A DNA stretch of 64,000 nucleotides from the NCBI GenBank assembly GCA_027487845.1, contig JAIYCV010000039.1, positions 62,001-126,000 on the forward strand, given 5' to 3'. This DNA is from Flammeovirgaceae bacterium. GTDB lineage: Bacteria > Bacteroidota > Bacteroidia > Cytophagales > Cyclobacteriaceae. The notes under the pieces were generated by a model that was not told the origin of the DNA, searched no databases, and worked only from the letters and a program-made list of their open reading frames with translations. Made by a program: the position numbers and the translations under genes. Positions 53,873-63,605 of the stretch are shown here, in pieces. How positions within the stretch are numbered: the first letter of the stretch is position 1; each line of letters starts with the position of its first letter.

Positions 53873-54396
53873 ACGAACCTGGCATCAGTCTCCATTACAG
53901 TTCCACAGTTTTTACACGTTCTCATCTCCAAACTTCCATAGTATTCGCGAAAGCGTGGAATAAAATCTTTCTCTATGTTGGTGAGATGGAAATAGGCTTC
54001 GTGCAGTTTATGATTACAGTTTTCGCAAAACCACATGAGTCCATCATTTTCAGACTCATGACGTTTGCATTCAATTACTAAACCAACGCTTCCAGCCGGG
54101 CGGATCGGAGAGTGTGGAATCGATCCTGGAAGGAGAAACATCTCGCCCTCTTTAATAGGCACATCTACTGCCTTTCCGTCCTCCTGAATCTTTACCAAAA
54201 TATCGCCTTCCAGTTGGTAATACAATTCTTCGGTTACGTTGAAGTGATAGTCTTTTCGTGCATTGGGGCCACCCACAATCATCACGATGTAATCGCCCGC
54301 ATCGGCATACAAATTTTTGTTACCCACAGGTGGTTTTAGTAAATCACGATTGTCGGTAATCCATTTCTTCAAGTTAAAAGGTCTTCGAATTGCCAT
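53869..54396 (-). CDS. haaO: 3-hydroxyanthranilate 3,4-dioxygenase
   Basis: About 175 residues from ATG 54396 (MAIRRPFNLKKW); upstream in-frame sequence to 54591 is unlike the family and lies on the promoter side. The cupin iron site is DYHFNVTEELYYQ with LPGSIPHSP. The C-terminal rubredoxin-like metal site is CENCNH and CKNCG. It opens 3-hydroxyanthranilate to 2-amino-3-carboxymuconate semialdehyde. It heads the minus-strand kyn operon and is divergent from the SDR/aldehyde dehydrogenase operon (65 nt between starts). Confidence 0.95.
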   Translation of the reverse strand: MAIRRPFNLKKWITDNRDLLKPPVGNKNLYADAGDYIVMIVGGPNARKDYHFNVTEELYYQLEGDILVKIQEDGKAVDVPIKEGEMFLLPGSIPHSPIRPAGSVGLVIECKRHESENDGLMWFCENCNHKLHEAYFHLTNIEKDFIPRFREYYGSLEMRTCKNCGTVMETDARFV

Positions 54397-54461
54397 ATAT
54401 TTTTGGTGAGTTATACATTCGGGAAAAGAATGTGCTAATTTAACAACAAATTGATTATTTA

Positions 54462-55247
54462 ATGGACTTAGATTTATCAGGTAAACGAGCTGTGGTGTGT
54501 GGTAGCACGCAAGGTATAGGCAAAGCTTCTGCCATAGAATTAGCACTTTTGGGCGCCAGCATAACGCTTGTTGCACGAAATGAGACAACATTGAAGCAAG
54601 TGCTTACTGAATTGCCAACAAAAGCTAATCAAAAGCATGATTACTTACTTGCCGATTTTAGTGATGTTAAACAAGTCGAAGAAATTATTCAGGAGTATGC
54701 AAAATCAAATGTGTCGCATATTCTCATAAACAATACGGGAGGGCCTCCTGCTGGTCTTGCGATTGATGCAAACACGGCAGAATTTGTGTCTGCTTTCTCA
54801 AATCATCTTTTGTGTAATCATATACTAACTCAGGCATTAGTGCCAGGCATGAAACAAGTAGGTTATGGAAGAATTATCAACATCATCTCAACTTCTGTAA
54901 AAATACCGATTGCTGGATTAGGCGTTTCCAATACCATCCGAGGCGCAGTTGCTAATTGGGCTAAAACCCTTTCAAATGAATTGGCACCTTACGGGATAAC
55001 AGTGAACAACGTATTGCCTGGAAGCACGTTGACTGGTCGAATTGAATTTGTCATAAAAAGTCGTGCGCAGAAAACCGGTAAGCCGGAAGAAGTTATTAGG
55101 AAAGAAATGATAGACGAGATACCCGCAGGTCGCATGGCGGATGCAAGCGAGGTGGCGGCAGCAGTGGCTTTTTTAGCAACGCCTGCAGCAGCTTATATCA
55201 ATGGTATTAATTTGCTTGTGGACGGAGGAAGGACAGGGAGTTTGTAA
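54462..55247 (+). CDS. SDR-family oxidoreductase with unusual active site
   Basis: 261 residues. The Rossmann loop is AVVCGSTQGIGKASA and NNTGG follows. The catalytic Ser is S143 (IISTS), but the expected Tyr thirteen residues on is Ser156 and the expected Lys is Arg160 (SNTIR instead of YxxxK). Many Bacteroidota kynurenine loci contain such a protein; its role is not established. It lies 9 nt before the aldehyde dehydrogenase and is co-transcribed with it, so it may act on an aminomuconate intermediate. Confidence 0.85.
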   Translation: MDLDLSGKRAVVCGSTQGIGKASAIELALLGASITLVARNETTLKQVLTELPTKANQKHDYLLADFSDVKQVEEIIQEYAKSNVSHILINNTGGPPAGLAIDANTAEFVSAFSNHLLCNHILTQALVPGMKQVGYGRIINIISTSVKIPIAGLGVSNTIRGAVANWAKTLSNELAPYGITVNNVLPGSTLTGRIEFVIKSRAQKTGKPEEVIRKEMIDEIPAGRMADASEVAAAVAFLATPAAAYINGINLLVDGGRTGSL

Positions 55248-55256
55248 ATTTCTGAT

Positions 55257-56699
55257 ATGCAAAAAATACTCAATTACATACACGGTCACCTGACGGAGCC
55301 TAATTCTAGAAATTACTTAGATGATATAAACCCCGCGGAGGGAAAAGTGTATTGCCAACTGCCCGACTCTGATCGAAAAGATGTTAACCAAGCCGCACAT
55401 GCCGCCAGGCTTGCTTTCCCCGAGTGGTCGGCCATGCCAGTAAAAAAGCGATCTGACATATTGTTGAAGATTGCTGATCTAATCGACCGCGATCTTGAAA
55501 AGCTCGCACTTGCCGAGAGCATCGATAACGGCAAACCACTGAAGTTGGCAACGGAACTTGACATACCTCGAGCTTCTGCCAACATTCGCTTCTTTGCCAC
55601 TGCCATTTTACATTTTTCATCAGAAGCACACCTGAGCGATAATGAGGCGGTTAACTATACAATAAGAAGCCCCCTTGGTGTGGTCGGTTGTATCTCACCC
55701 TGGAATTTGCCTTTGTACTTATTCACGTGGAAAATAGCGCCAGCATTGGCTTCAGGCAATACCGTGGTTGCCAAACCTTCTGAGCTTACACCCATGACCG
55801 CTTTTTTGTTTTCTGAATTGTGCATGGAAGCAGGCTTACCTGCTGGCGTGTTAAATGTTGTGCACGGTTTGGGAGATAAAGTGGGACAAGCCATAAATGA
55901 GCATACAGAGATCACAGCAATTTCCTTTACGGGCGGAACAGCCACGGGTCGGAAAATAGCGGCTACAGCAGCCCCTATGTTTAAAAAGCTTTCGCTGGAA
56001 TTAGGAGGTAAAAACGCGAACATCATTTTTGCTGATTGTGATGTAGAGCAGGCCATCAACACATCAATTAAATCTTCTTTTTCTAATCAAGGTGAAATCT
56101 GTTTATGTGGCTCTCGCATTTTGGTGGAGCGGAATTTTTATAACACGTTCGTGGAAGCGTTTGTTGCAAAAACAAAGCGGTTGAGAATAAACGATCCGCT
56201 TCAAGCGGATACTGACCTAGGAGCGCTCGTATCCGAGGCGCATATGAACAAAGTGTTATCGTATATTGAATTAGCAAAGTTAGAAGGCGGAACAGTTTTA
56301 ACTGGTGGGAAACGAGTGGTAGTGGAGGGCAGGTGTAGCGAAGGCTATTTTGTCGAACCAACAGTTATAGTTGGACTCGATCAAAACTGCAGAACCAATC
56401 AAGAGGAAATTTTTGGGCCAGTCGTTACCATCATGCCTTTTGATACCGAGCAAGAAGCACTCGAACTAGCAAACGCGACAGCCTATGGTTTGTCAGCCAC
56501 TGTTTGGACGGAAAATTTAAAGCGTGCTCACAACATCTCGCATCAACTCAAGAGTGGAATTGTTTGGGTAAACTGTTGGCTCTATCGCGACTTGCGCACC
56601 CCATTTGGTGGAATGAAACAAAGTGGTGTCGGTCGAGAAGGGGGTTTGGAAGCACTAAGATTTTTTACAGAAGCTAAGAATGTGTGTATAAGGTTATGA
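55257..56699 (+). CDS. 2-aminomuconic/2-hydroxymuconic semialdehyde dehydrogenase
   Basis: 480 residues of the aldehyde dehydrogenase family. Seen: NAD loop GFTGGTATGRKI-like FTGGTATGRKIAATA, general-base region LSLELGGKNANI, catalytic Cys in NQGEICLCGSRILVE, and EEIFGPVVT. The gene stands next to kyn genes, so the probable substrate is 2-aminomuconate semialdehyde; this step makes 2-aminomuconate. Genes for ACMS decarboxylase and 2-aminomuconate deaminase are not in the window. A decayed copy of its 3' end lies at 57543-57663. Confidence 0.9.
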   Translation: MQKILNYIHGHLTEPNSRNYLDDINPAEGKVYCQLPDSDRKDVNQAAHAARLAFPEWSAMPVKKRSDILLKIADLIDRDLEKLALAESIDNGKPLKLATELDIPRASANIRFFATAILHFSSEAHLSDNEAVNYTIRSPLGVVGCISPWNLPLYLFTWKIAPALASGNTVVAKPSELTPMTAFLFSELCMEAGLPAGVLNVVHGLGDKVGQAINEHTEITAISFTGGTATGRKIAATAAPMFKKLSLELGGKNANIIFADCDVEQAINTSIKSSFSNQGEICLCGSRILVERNFYNTFVEAFVAKTKRLRINDPLQADTDLGALVSEAHMNKVLSYIELAKLEGGTVLTGGKRVVVEGRCSEGYFVEPTVIVGLDQNCRTNQEEIFGPVVTIMPFDTEQEALELANATAYGLSATVWTENLKRAHNISHQLKSGIVWVNCWLYRDLRTPFGGMKQSGVGREGGLEALRFFTEAKNVCIRL

Positions 56700-56884
56700 A
56701 GTGACAATAGTAAGTTTTTTCTTCAATAATTTTTTACCAAAAATCAAAAAATTAAGAGAAATACTCTAGTTTTAAATATCACATTTGAACGTGTGATTAT
56801 TTTTTTATTTTCGACAAATTAGCTACTAGCAAAGCACAACCTGCACAATGATAGCCCATCCCTTTTAAACCAATTAACAATCAA

Positions 56885-57460
56885 ATGAAATCAATCTCGC
56901 AACTACTTTTATTGATCGTGGTTCTTCTTTTTAACCAGTGTGGGTCCAAAAATGCAGACTCCACTGCCCCTGCCTCTGCAATTACTCTTTCGGTTGATGG
57001 GGTTGGTAAATCGATAAGTATTTCTTCTGCCTTACTTTTGATTGAAACGACTGGCGATAAAGGACGAACCCTAAATGTGAGTGCGTTGTCAGGCACAAAT
57101 AGCCTGATCCTTACAATCTCAAATTGGGCATATCAATCCCCGCCAACTAATGGACTTTTAGTAAAAAGCTATTACGAAATTTTTACGTCAACTGGTCTTG
57201 ATAAAGCTACCTGCCAAAAATCAACATCATCTGGAGCTTCACTTTGCGATGCTGCTGCTGCAACATATGTCATAGGAAGTGATTCTTACTTTTCGTCTCT
57301 TTATGATGGCCCAGATTATGACAGCAAAATAAAAATCACAGCAAACGACACTAATTCAAAGACAATATCAGGTGAATTTGATCTTAAATTGCAAAACGCA
57401 AATGATTTGCGCCTAAGCGTAAAAGGTACATTTACCAATGTTACTTATTTGGTTAAATAA
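56885..57460 (+). CDS. Putative lipoprotein of unknown function
   Basis: 191 residues. The signal ends in LFNQCGSKN, with a Cys that could carry lipid although the lipobox is not classical. The mature part is Ser/Thr-rich (ASAITLSVDGVGKSISISS) and beta-like. It sits between the intact aldehyde dehydrogenase and the decayed fragment of that gene, so it may have been inserted with the duplication. Confidence 0.6.
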   Translation: MKSISQLLLLIVVLLFNQCGSKNADSTAPASAITLSVDGVGKSISISSALLLIETTGDKGRTLNVSALSGTNSLILTISNWAYQSPPTNGLLVKSYYEIFTSTGLDKATCQKSTSSGASLCDAAAATYVIGSDSYFSSLYDGPDYDSKIKITANDTNSKTISGEFDLKLQNANDLRLSVKGTFTNVTYLVK

Positions 57461-57542
57461 TTGTAATTATAATTGTAGATTTAGCTAATCGGAGGCAAGT
57501 GAGGGCTGGTGAAGTGGAGGTGTAACGAAGGTGATTTTGCAA

Positions 57543-57663
57543 GTTGGCTCTACTGTGCTTGCGCACCCCATTTGGTGGAATGAAACAGACTGGTATCAGT
57601 CGGGAAGAAGGCTTAGAAGCATTAAGATTTTTAGAGAAGCAAAAAATGTGTATTGAGTTGTGA
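57543..57663 (+). pseudogene. Decayed 3' fragment of the aldehyde dehydrogenase gene
   Basis: About 120 nt align with 56577-56699: CACCCCATTTGGTGGAATGA is identical, and the rest shows base changes and small indels (the indels break the frame near the start). It still reads LRTPFGGMKQTGISREEGLE in one frame. No start or upstream half. It parallels the duplicated sodA end. Confidence 0.85.
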
Positions 57664-57714
57664 ATAGAAGAATAGGTTTTTGTTGAAGAAAATGCTCTTC
57701 TTTTGTTAAAAAAA

Positions 57715-58515
57715 TCACGGCTTAAATTCCCAAATCGAAACCTTTCCAGCATGACTGACTAAGATTACTTTTTCGTCTGTTGCCAACGCGAATGCAATTT
57801 CGTTCCCAATTTCAATGTTGTGCTGCTGTTTGGTGTAGAGGTTGTAGAATTTAAGCTTATTTTCTTCCAGGTAGTAAAGTTCTTCACCCATAAAACCGAA
57901 GTTTTTAATCCGAACCGATGGAAATGATTCAATCAATTTCCCTGTAATGCTTATAATTTTTATTCCTTCTTTTTGATCTAATAAGAAAAGTAAGTTTTGA
58001 TATTCACGCACATACACCAAATTAGGTGTTTGCTGCCCGTACAACTTCTTGAAATCAATTTCTAAACTTATTGTCTCATTTATGATATTAATTTTTTTTA
58101 GCGAATGATCAGCTTTATCGTAGAGCCAATAGTTGCTGTTGTTGTTGCCAGCACAAGCCAACCAAGGCTCAATGGCCAGCGAAGAATTAATAGAAAATTT
58201 ATTGAGAGGCTGAAGCACTCTATCTAAAAACAAAATCGTTTGGTTATTTCTTTCATAAACAAAAACGTTTAGTGGATTCCAAGGGTGAAGTGAAGTGATG
58301 GAATCGCTCGCTGGTTTGAAGGCGTACAAATAGTTGCCGCCCGTGTCGTATTTTTTGATTGACTGATTTTTAAATTGAAGATAAAAATCCCCAAGCCTAT
58401 CAATGGCAACGTTGGAAATATTTTTTTCGGTGAATTCATTTAATTTTTTGCCTAACTGACCGAATAAATTCAGGTAAGCGAACAGAAGAAGGATGCATGA
58501 AATTAACGTTTTCAT
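57715..58515 (-). CDS. Secreted protein of unknown function, beta-propeller-like
   Basis: 266 residues with signal peptide MKTLISCILLLFAYLNLFGQ. Repeated short strands (e.g. NISNVAIDRLGDFYLQFKNQ; FAFALATDEKV) suggest a beta-propeller. No family recognised. Its ATG overlaps the LpxH stop by 4 nt, so it is translated with lpxH; that makes an envelope role plausible. Confidence 0.65.
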   Translation of the reverse strand: MKTLISCILLLFAYLNLFGQLGKKLNEFTEKNISNVAIDRLGDFYLQFKNQSIKKYDTGGNYLYAFKPASDSITSLHPWNPLNVFVYERNNQTILFLDRVLQPLNKFSINSSLAIEPWLACAGNNNSNYWLYDKADHSLKKINIINETISLEIDFKKLYGQQTPNLVYVREYQNLLFLLDQKEGIKIISITGKLIESFPSVRIKNFGFMGEELYYLEENKLKFYNLYTKQQHNIEIGNEIAFALATDEKVILVSHAGKVSIWEFKP

Positions 58516-59288
58516 TTGTTATTTGAAAATGTTTTCAATTTAACTGCTTGCCCATCAAACTCAGCGTAAGTAGTAAAATTAACCCATTCACCTATGTTGA
58601 TATAGCGACTGCTGTCGGATACTTTTAGATCTAGCGGTAAGTGACGATGCCCGAATATATAATAATCGCGATGCTTCATTTTTTCTTGCTCTTTACAATA
58701 GGTTAAAAGAAACTCATTTTCATCGTTCGTGAATTTTTCTCCATTTTTCGTGTTGCTAATCCGGCTTTGCCTGCTCCAGTAGTTAGCAATGCCAATGCCA
58801 AAATTTGGATGCAGCCGCGCAAACAACCATTGACACACCTTGCTGTCAAAGAACTTTTTTTGAATTTTATACAAATTGTCGCCAGGGCCAAGGCCATCTC
58901 CATGACCGACCAAAAATTTAACATTGTTAATTTCAAATTCAATGGGTTCGCGATACACGGGAATGTTTAATTCATTTGTGAAGTAATCGAACATCCACAT
59001 GTCATGGTTTCCAGTAAAGAAAATGATGGGTATTCCACTGTCGGTTAATTCTGCCAACTTTCCTTGGAAGCGTATAAAACCTTTTGGAATGGCCTGTTTG
59101 TACTCAAACCAAAAGTCAAAAATGTCACCTAACAAGTAGATCGCGTGAGCATTGCGCTTAATTGAATCTAGCCAGCTGATGATCAATTTTTCTCTTTTCA
59201 AACTACTTTCTGCATCGGGCACACCTAAATGAAAATCGGACGCGAAATAGATTTTTTTGCCGAAAGGAAGACTTATTGATTGATTCAT
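58512..59288 (-). CDS. lpxH: UDP-2,3-diacylglucosamine diphosphatase, LpxH-type
   Basis: 258 residues. The metallophosphoesterase motifs are ASDFHLGVPD, LGDIFDFWFEY, FTGNHDMW, VGHGDGLGPGD and FGHRH. It hydrolyses UDP-2,3-diacylglucosamine to lipid X in lipid A synthesis. It is coupled (ATGA) to the secreted protein gene downstream. Confidence 0.88.
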   Translation of the reverse strand: MNQSISLPFGKKIYFASDFHLGVPDAESSLKREKLIISWLDSIKRNAHAIYLLGDIFDFWFEYKQAIPKGFIRFQGKLAELTDSGIPIIFFTGNHDMWMFDYFTNELNIPVYREPIEFEINNVKFLVGHGDGLGPGDNLYKIQKKFFDSKVCQWLFARLHPNFGIGIANYWSRQSRISNTKNGEKFTNDENEFLLTYCKEQEKMKHRDYYIFGHRHLPLDLKVSDSSRYINIGEWVNFTTYAEFDGQAVKLKTFSNNK

Positions 59289-59360
59289 TCTTTTTTCACT
59301 TTTTTTATTTGCAGCACTGCAAGTAAAAAAGAGATTGTTCTGCAGGGCAAATTTTGAAAT

Positions 59361-59780
59361 TTATTTCAACTTCATTTGGGCTAGATAAGGATGATCGGGA
59401 TTGACAATTAATTCTTGCCTTGATGGATGAAGCAGTACGTCCATGTCTTCCATTGGAATGGCCCCAAATAGAGGTTCATTATCTCCTTGTAAGACAAGTG
59501 CGTTACAAACCGTTTGTCGGTTTTTGAATTTTACGACTACTGGCCCCACTAAATCATATTCTTCTCTACTGCCGTTGGCTAATTCGGCCACACGCTTCTC
59601 TAAAAAGGGCAACTGCAATTGCGCCTGAATGCTCTCGTTGATACACAAGTTCAGAGCACCGCTGTCTACAAGCATATTCGAACGTAATCGTTTTACCTCT
59701 TCTTGTCCGATGATTGATTTTCTTGCCAACGCCAAATCATCCGCGTTAATCAACTCTATGTCAGCGTAGGTTAAACCCAT
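59361..59780 (-). CDS. Retropepsin-like aspartic protease domain protein
   Basis: 139 residues. The single catalytic motif is MLVDSGALNLCIN (DSG, family usually D-[ST]-G), with the flap-like region and the second conserved GAIPMEDMDV. It has no signal peptide. Proteins of this kind act as homodimers. It lies between lpxH and ftsH, 31 nt after the FtsH stop would run on the same strand. Target unknown. Confidence 0.75.
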   Translation of the reverse strand: MGLTYADIELINADDLALARKSIIGQEEVKRLRSNMLVDSGALNLCINESIQAQLQLPFLEKRVAELANGSREEYDLVGPVVVKFKNRQTVCNALVLQGDNEPLFGAIPMEDMDVLLHPSRQELIVNPDHPYLAQMKLK

Positions 59781-59811
59781 GAGGTTATCATTAAACTTGC
59801 AAAACAGATGG

Positions 59812-61851
59812 TCATTTCACAGATTCTTCGGTCGGTTTAGGTTCTGGCACGGTAGCAGCCTCCGTTTCTTTTTCCACGTTGGTAGAGTCAACTTGGCCGT
59901 TGGTATATTTTTGATACGTTGTTTCGGCTGCGAATGGTCTTTTACCAATTAGCCTTTCTAGATCAGACTGGAAAAGGATTTCTTTTTCTAACAGCTCCTT
60001 TGCGATCAGTTCTAAATGCTCGCGGTGTTTCTCGAGCAGGCTTTTAGTGCGGTCATACGCTTGGTCAATTATTTTCTTTACCTCTTTATCAATTCTTTCG
60101 GACGTAGCTTCAGAGTAGGGCTTATTGAACGCATAATCATTCTGCTTGCTATCGTAGAAAGACATATTTCCAATCTCTTTATTCATGCCATAAACGGTTA
60201 CCATACTGTAAGCCATTTTTGTAATCCGTTCAAGATCGCTTAGGGCACCAGTAGAAATTTTATTGAAGACAATTTCTTCGGCAGCTCTTCCACCAAAAGT
60301 CATGCACATTTCGTCCATCAATTGCTCTGTTTGATACAAGAATTGTTCTTTTGGTAAATACTGTGCGTAGCCCAACGCAGCAATGCCGCGCGGAACAATA
60401 CTCACTTTCACCAATGGATCAGCATGCTCTAAGAACCAACCAGCTACAGCATGACCGGCCTCATGATAGGCAACAATTTTCTTTTCTTCAGGAGAAATAA
60501 TTTTTGTTTTCTTTTCTAGCCCCCCGATAACACGATCAATCGCATCTTGAAAATCAAGCATGTCAACTTCTTTCTTGTCTTTACGAGCGGCTATCAACGC
60601 AGCTTCGTTACACACGTTGGCAATCTCTGCCCCAGCAAAGCCAGGTGTTTGAGCTGCTAGTTTTTTAGTGTCAACATCCTTAGAAATTTTAACCGGCTTT
60701 AAATGAACCTTGAAAATATGTTCGCGCCCAGCAATATCTGGTTTGTCAATGCTTATTTGTCTATCGAAGCGACCTGGACGCATTAAGGCTGAGTCTAGCA
60801 CATCGGGGCGGTTAGTTGCAGCCAAAATAATTACTCCACTATCGGTAGCAAAGCCATCCATTTCAACCAAAAGGGAGTTGAGGGTGTTTTCTCTTTCGTC
60901 ATTTGAACCAGGCATTTGACCCCGTCCGCGGGAGCGGCCAATGGCGTCAATCTCATCAATAAAGACAATACACGGAGCTTTTTCTTTTGCTTGCTTGAAA
61001 AGGTCGCGCACGCGAGCAGCACCAACCCCTACAAACATTTCCACAAAATCAGAACCTGATAAAGAGAAAAAGGGAACACCCGCTTCGCCCGCCACAGCCT
61101 TGGCCAACAACGTTTTGCCAGTGCCCGGAGGGCCAACCAACAAAGCTCCTTTCGGGATTTTTCCGCCCAGTTTAGTGAACTTCGCTGGTGTTTTTAAGAA
61201 GTCGACAATTTCTTTTACCTCTTCTTTCGCTTCGTCTAAACCTGCCACATCTTGAAAAGTGATTTTTACTTTATTTTCAGCATCAAACAACGCTGCTTTT
61301 GATTTTCCGATATTGAAAATCTGCCCACCCGGGCCAGCAGAGCCAGTCATTCTGCGCATCAGCATCCAGAAGCCAAAAATTAACAAGAAAGTGATACCCC
61401 AGTAAAACAATTGGCCAGATACGTCAGGACGTTCTTCAAATTGTAAATCAATGCGTTGATCTTTAGGCAGACGGTCGTTTATATCTTTAAAGTTCTCTTC
61501 AAACTTATCTTGAGAGCCAAAGCGCATCTTAAAATGCGGCCCATTCGCATTTAAACTAAGCACACCTTTGTTTTTTTCAAGCTCGTTTTTATAACTAGAG
61601 TTTTGTAGTGCCTCTGAGCGGAGCGTAAGTTCTACCTGCTTTAAATTCGTTACCACTACAACCTTTTTTAAGTCGTGATTTTGAAGCATCGATTCGAACC
61701 GACTAGACTGAATTTCGGTCAACTCGCTGGATCCTAAAAACTGAGTAACAAGCAAAATTACACCTACCAAGGCTAGAATAATCCATACTTGAAAATTGCC
61801 TTTAGGTGCTTTCAGATTAGGTATCTTATTTTCTTTTCTTTCTTTGTCCAT
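59812..61851 (-). CDS. ftsH: ATP-dependent zinc metalloprotease FtsH
   Basis: 679 residues. Two membrane spans (residues about 20-40 and 147-168), AAA+ Walker A GPPGTGKT at 240-247, Walker B IVFIDE near 295-300, second region of homology SRGRGQMPG, and the zinc site HEAGH at 463-467. It degrades membrane and regulatory proteins. It lies 47 nt downstream of rsfS on the same strand, so they may share a transcript. Confidence 0.97.
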   Translation of the reverse strand: MDKERKENKIPNLKAPKGNFQVWIILALVGVILLVTQFLGSSELTEIQSSRFESMLQNHDLKKVVVVTNLKQVELTLRSEALQNSSYKNELEKNKGVLSLNANGPHFKMRFGSQDKFEENFKDINDRLPKDQRIDLQFEERPDVSGQLFYWGITFLLIFGFWMLMRRMTGSAGPGGQIFNIGKSKAALFDAENKVKITFQDVAGLDEAKEEVKEIVDFLKTPAKFTKLGGKIPKGALLVGPPGTGKTLLAKAVAGEAGVPFFSLSGSDFVEMFVGVGAARVRDLFKQAKEKAPCIVFIDEIDAIGRSRGRGQMPGSNDERENTLNSLLVEMDGFATDSGVIILAATNRPDVLDSALMRPGRFDRQISIDKPDIAGREHIFKVHLKPVKISKDVDTKKLAAQTPGFAGAEIANVCNEAALIAARKDKKEVDMLDFQDAIDRVIGGLEKKTKIISPEEKKIVAYHEAGHAVAGWFLEHADPLVKVSIVPRGIAALGYAQYLPKEQFLYQTEQLMDEMCMTFGGRAAEEIVFNKISTGALSDLERITKMAYSMVTVYGMNKEIGNMSFYDSKQNDYAFNKPYSEATSERIDKEVKKIIDQAYDRTKSLLEKHREHLELIAKELLEKEILFQSDLERLIGKRPFAAETTYQKYTNGQVDSTNVEKETEAATVPEPKPTEESVK

Positions 61852-61898
61852 GTGTTAAAATTTCAATTCAATAACGTACTAACTGTGTTTAAGTTCCT

Positions 61899-62270
61899 TT
61901 AATCTTCTATCTCGGTGATTTCAGCATCTCCCCAAAGTTTCTCCAGCGCATAGAATTCTCGCTTATCTTTTTTGAAAACATGCGCCACCACTGTAATATA
62001 GTCGAGAAGCATCCACTCTTTATTGTTTTTCCCTTCCGTATGCCAAGGGTTTTCTTTTATCGATTTGGAAACCGCATCGTCAATTGAGTCAGAAATGGCA
62101 TCTAATTGCTTGTCGGAGTTACCAGAACAAATCACGAAGAAATCGGCTATTGCGTTCTTAATTTGCCTTAGATCCATCACTACAATGTCCGTGGCCTTCT
62201 TTTCTTGCATTCCCTTTACCACTGCTTTGCAAAGTTTTTCAGAGTCTGCACCTTTCTTCTTTTTCGCCAT
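61899..62270 (-). CDS. rsfS: Ribosomal silencing factor RsfS
   Basis: 123 residues. The DUF143 domain pattern is VVMDLRQIKNAIADFFVICS and EGKNNKEWMLLDYITVVAHV. It blocks joining of ribosomal subunits during starvation by binding L14. It is transcribed away from birA; the two starts are 52 nt apart. Confidence 0.93.
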   Translation of the reverse strand: MAKKKKGADSEKLCKAVVKGMQEKKATDIVVMDLRQIKNAIADFFVICSGNSDKQLDAISDSIDDAVSKSIKENPWHTEGKNNKEWMLLDYITVVAHVFKKDKREFYALEKLWGDAEITEIED

Positions 62271-62322
62271 TAACTAATTTCGTTGTTTTGAGAATGAAAG
62301 AGCAAAGCTAACTAAAAATACA

Positions 62323-63078
62323 TTGTATAAAATCCCTGCCAATACCCTGTTTATGGGTAGAAACCTTGTTTATGTGCCAGTATGTCACTCCACCAATACG
62401 TTGGCGACCGACTTATGCAACAAAACGCCACTATCGGAGGGTACGTTGGTTATTACCGACCATCAGCAGGCAGGGAAAGGTCAGCGCGGAAATAGGTGGC
62501 AAGCCGAACCCAGTCAGAATTTTACTTTTTCGCTTATTTTGAAACCTACCTTCTTGGAAATAAGCAACCAGTTTATCTTAAATCAGTGTATCTCATTGGC
62601 GATTGCTGATTTCATAAGAGAGCTACTAACCGAAAAAGTAAAAATCAAGTGGCCAAACGATATTTTGATTCAAGACAAGAAAGTGTGCGGCATATTGATC
62701 GAGAATACCCTGAGCGGTGAGCAACTTCAGCAAAGTGTGATTGGAATTGGATTAAATGTTAATCAACGACAGTTTGAATCTCCAAGTGCAACTTCTCTCG
62801 CATTGATTTCAAAAAGGGATTATTTGCTTTCAGCCATTTTACATCGGTTGCTCGAGCATTTGGAGGCGAGGTATCTACAGCTTAAGAGAGGAGAATTTGA
62901 AGCTATTCAAACTGATTACTTGAGCCGACTTTACAGAATAAACGAGGCGCATCAGTATCAAGCAGCGTCAAGGCAATTTGAGGGAACTATTACGGGTGTA
63001 GACGCCAGAGGCAGACTAAAAATTAAAACAGACGAAGAACAGGTTTTTGACGTGAAGGAAGTAACCTTTATTTATTAA
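62323..63078 (+). CDS. birA: Biotin--[acetyl-CoA-carboxylase] ligase
   Basis: 251 residues starting with TTG at 62323; the following MYKIPANTLFMGRNLVYVPV continues the family's N-terminus, so TTG is preferred to an internal ATG. Biotin-adenylate loop GKGQRGNRWQAEPSQNF, then IKWPNDILIQDKKVCGILIE and GIGLNVNQ. No N-terminal helix-turn-helix, so it does not repress transcription. The tail end overlaps the convergent NTF2-like gene by 11 nt. Confidence 0.93.
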   Translation: MYKIPANTLFMGRNLVYVPVCHSTNTLATDLCNKTPLSEGTLVITDHQQAGKGQRGNRWQAEPSQNFTFSLILKPTFLEISNQFILNQCISLAIADFIRELLTEKVKIKWPNDILIQDKKVCGILIENTLSGEQLQQSVIGIGLNVNQRQFESPSATSLALISKRDYLLSAILHRLLEHLEARYLQLKRGEFEAIQTDYLSRLYRINEAHQYQAASRQFEGTITGVDARGRLKIKTDEEQVFDVKEVTFIY

Positions 63079-63505
63079 TCTTGGTCGCCAACCTAGACAC
63101 CAATAACCACTTACCTTTTTCTTTAATATAGCCTTCGTTAAAAATTAGTTCGGTTGAAAAGGGTGTGCCGTTTACCTCGCCAGAAATTTTTATCATTCCG
63201 TTGACGATGGCTGTCTGGGAGAATATTTGTGCATTTTGAGTAGAAATTTCGGCCGATTTCATTACTAATTTCCCTGATTTGAGGTCCTCAATAAATTCCT
63301 TTTTATTTTGACTCCAACCGTTTGAGTGAATGTAGGTAACCCTGTCGTGCAAAAGAGATTCCAGAGAATCATAATTTTTTTTGATCATCCAGACCCATTT
63401 CTTGGCCGACAAACCCATTACACGTTCTTCATCTGTTACTTTTTGGCTTAAGCACGCAAACGATATCAAAGAGCAAAGGACAACGAAAAAAAGGGATTTC
63501 ATCAT
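63068..63505 (-). CDS. Secreted NTF2-like (DUF4440) protein
   Basis: 145 residues. Signal peptide MMKSLFFVVLCSLISFACLS. The mature domain has the DUF4440/SnoaL-like pattern LLHDRVTYIHSNGWSQNKKE and IFSQTAIVNGMIKISGEVNG. The cargo is unknown. It is convergent to birA and overlaps it by 11 nt. Confidence 0.8.
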   Translation of the reverse strand: MMKSLFFVVLCSLISFACLSQKVTDEERVMGLSAKKWVWMIKKNYDSLESLLHDRVTYIHSNGWSQNKKEFIEDLKSGKLVMKSAEISTQNAQIFSQTAIVNGMIKISGEVNGTPFSTELIFNEGYIKEKGKWLLVSRLATKINK

Positions 63506-63605
63506 TAAAAATTTTAATAGGAAATTGAAGTTAATTTTTGTGGCAAAAGTATCAATTAAAAGAAGTTAACTTCATAGGTAAGGTTTTTAAGTGAATAGGC
63601 TTTTT

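Noticed and set aside
54397..54591. N-terminal extension of the 3-hydroxyanthranilate dioxygenase
   Set aside because: The extension runs into the divergent SDR gene and has no family similarity; MAIRRPF is the normal start.
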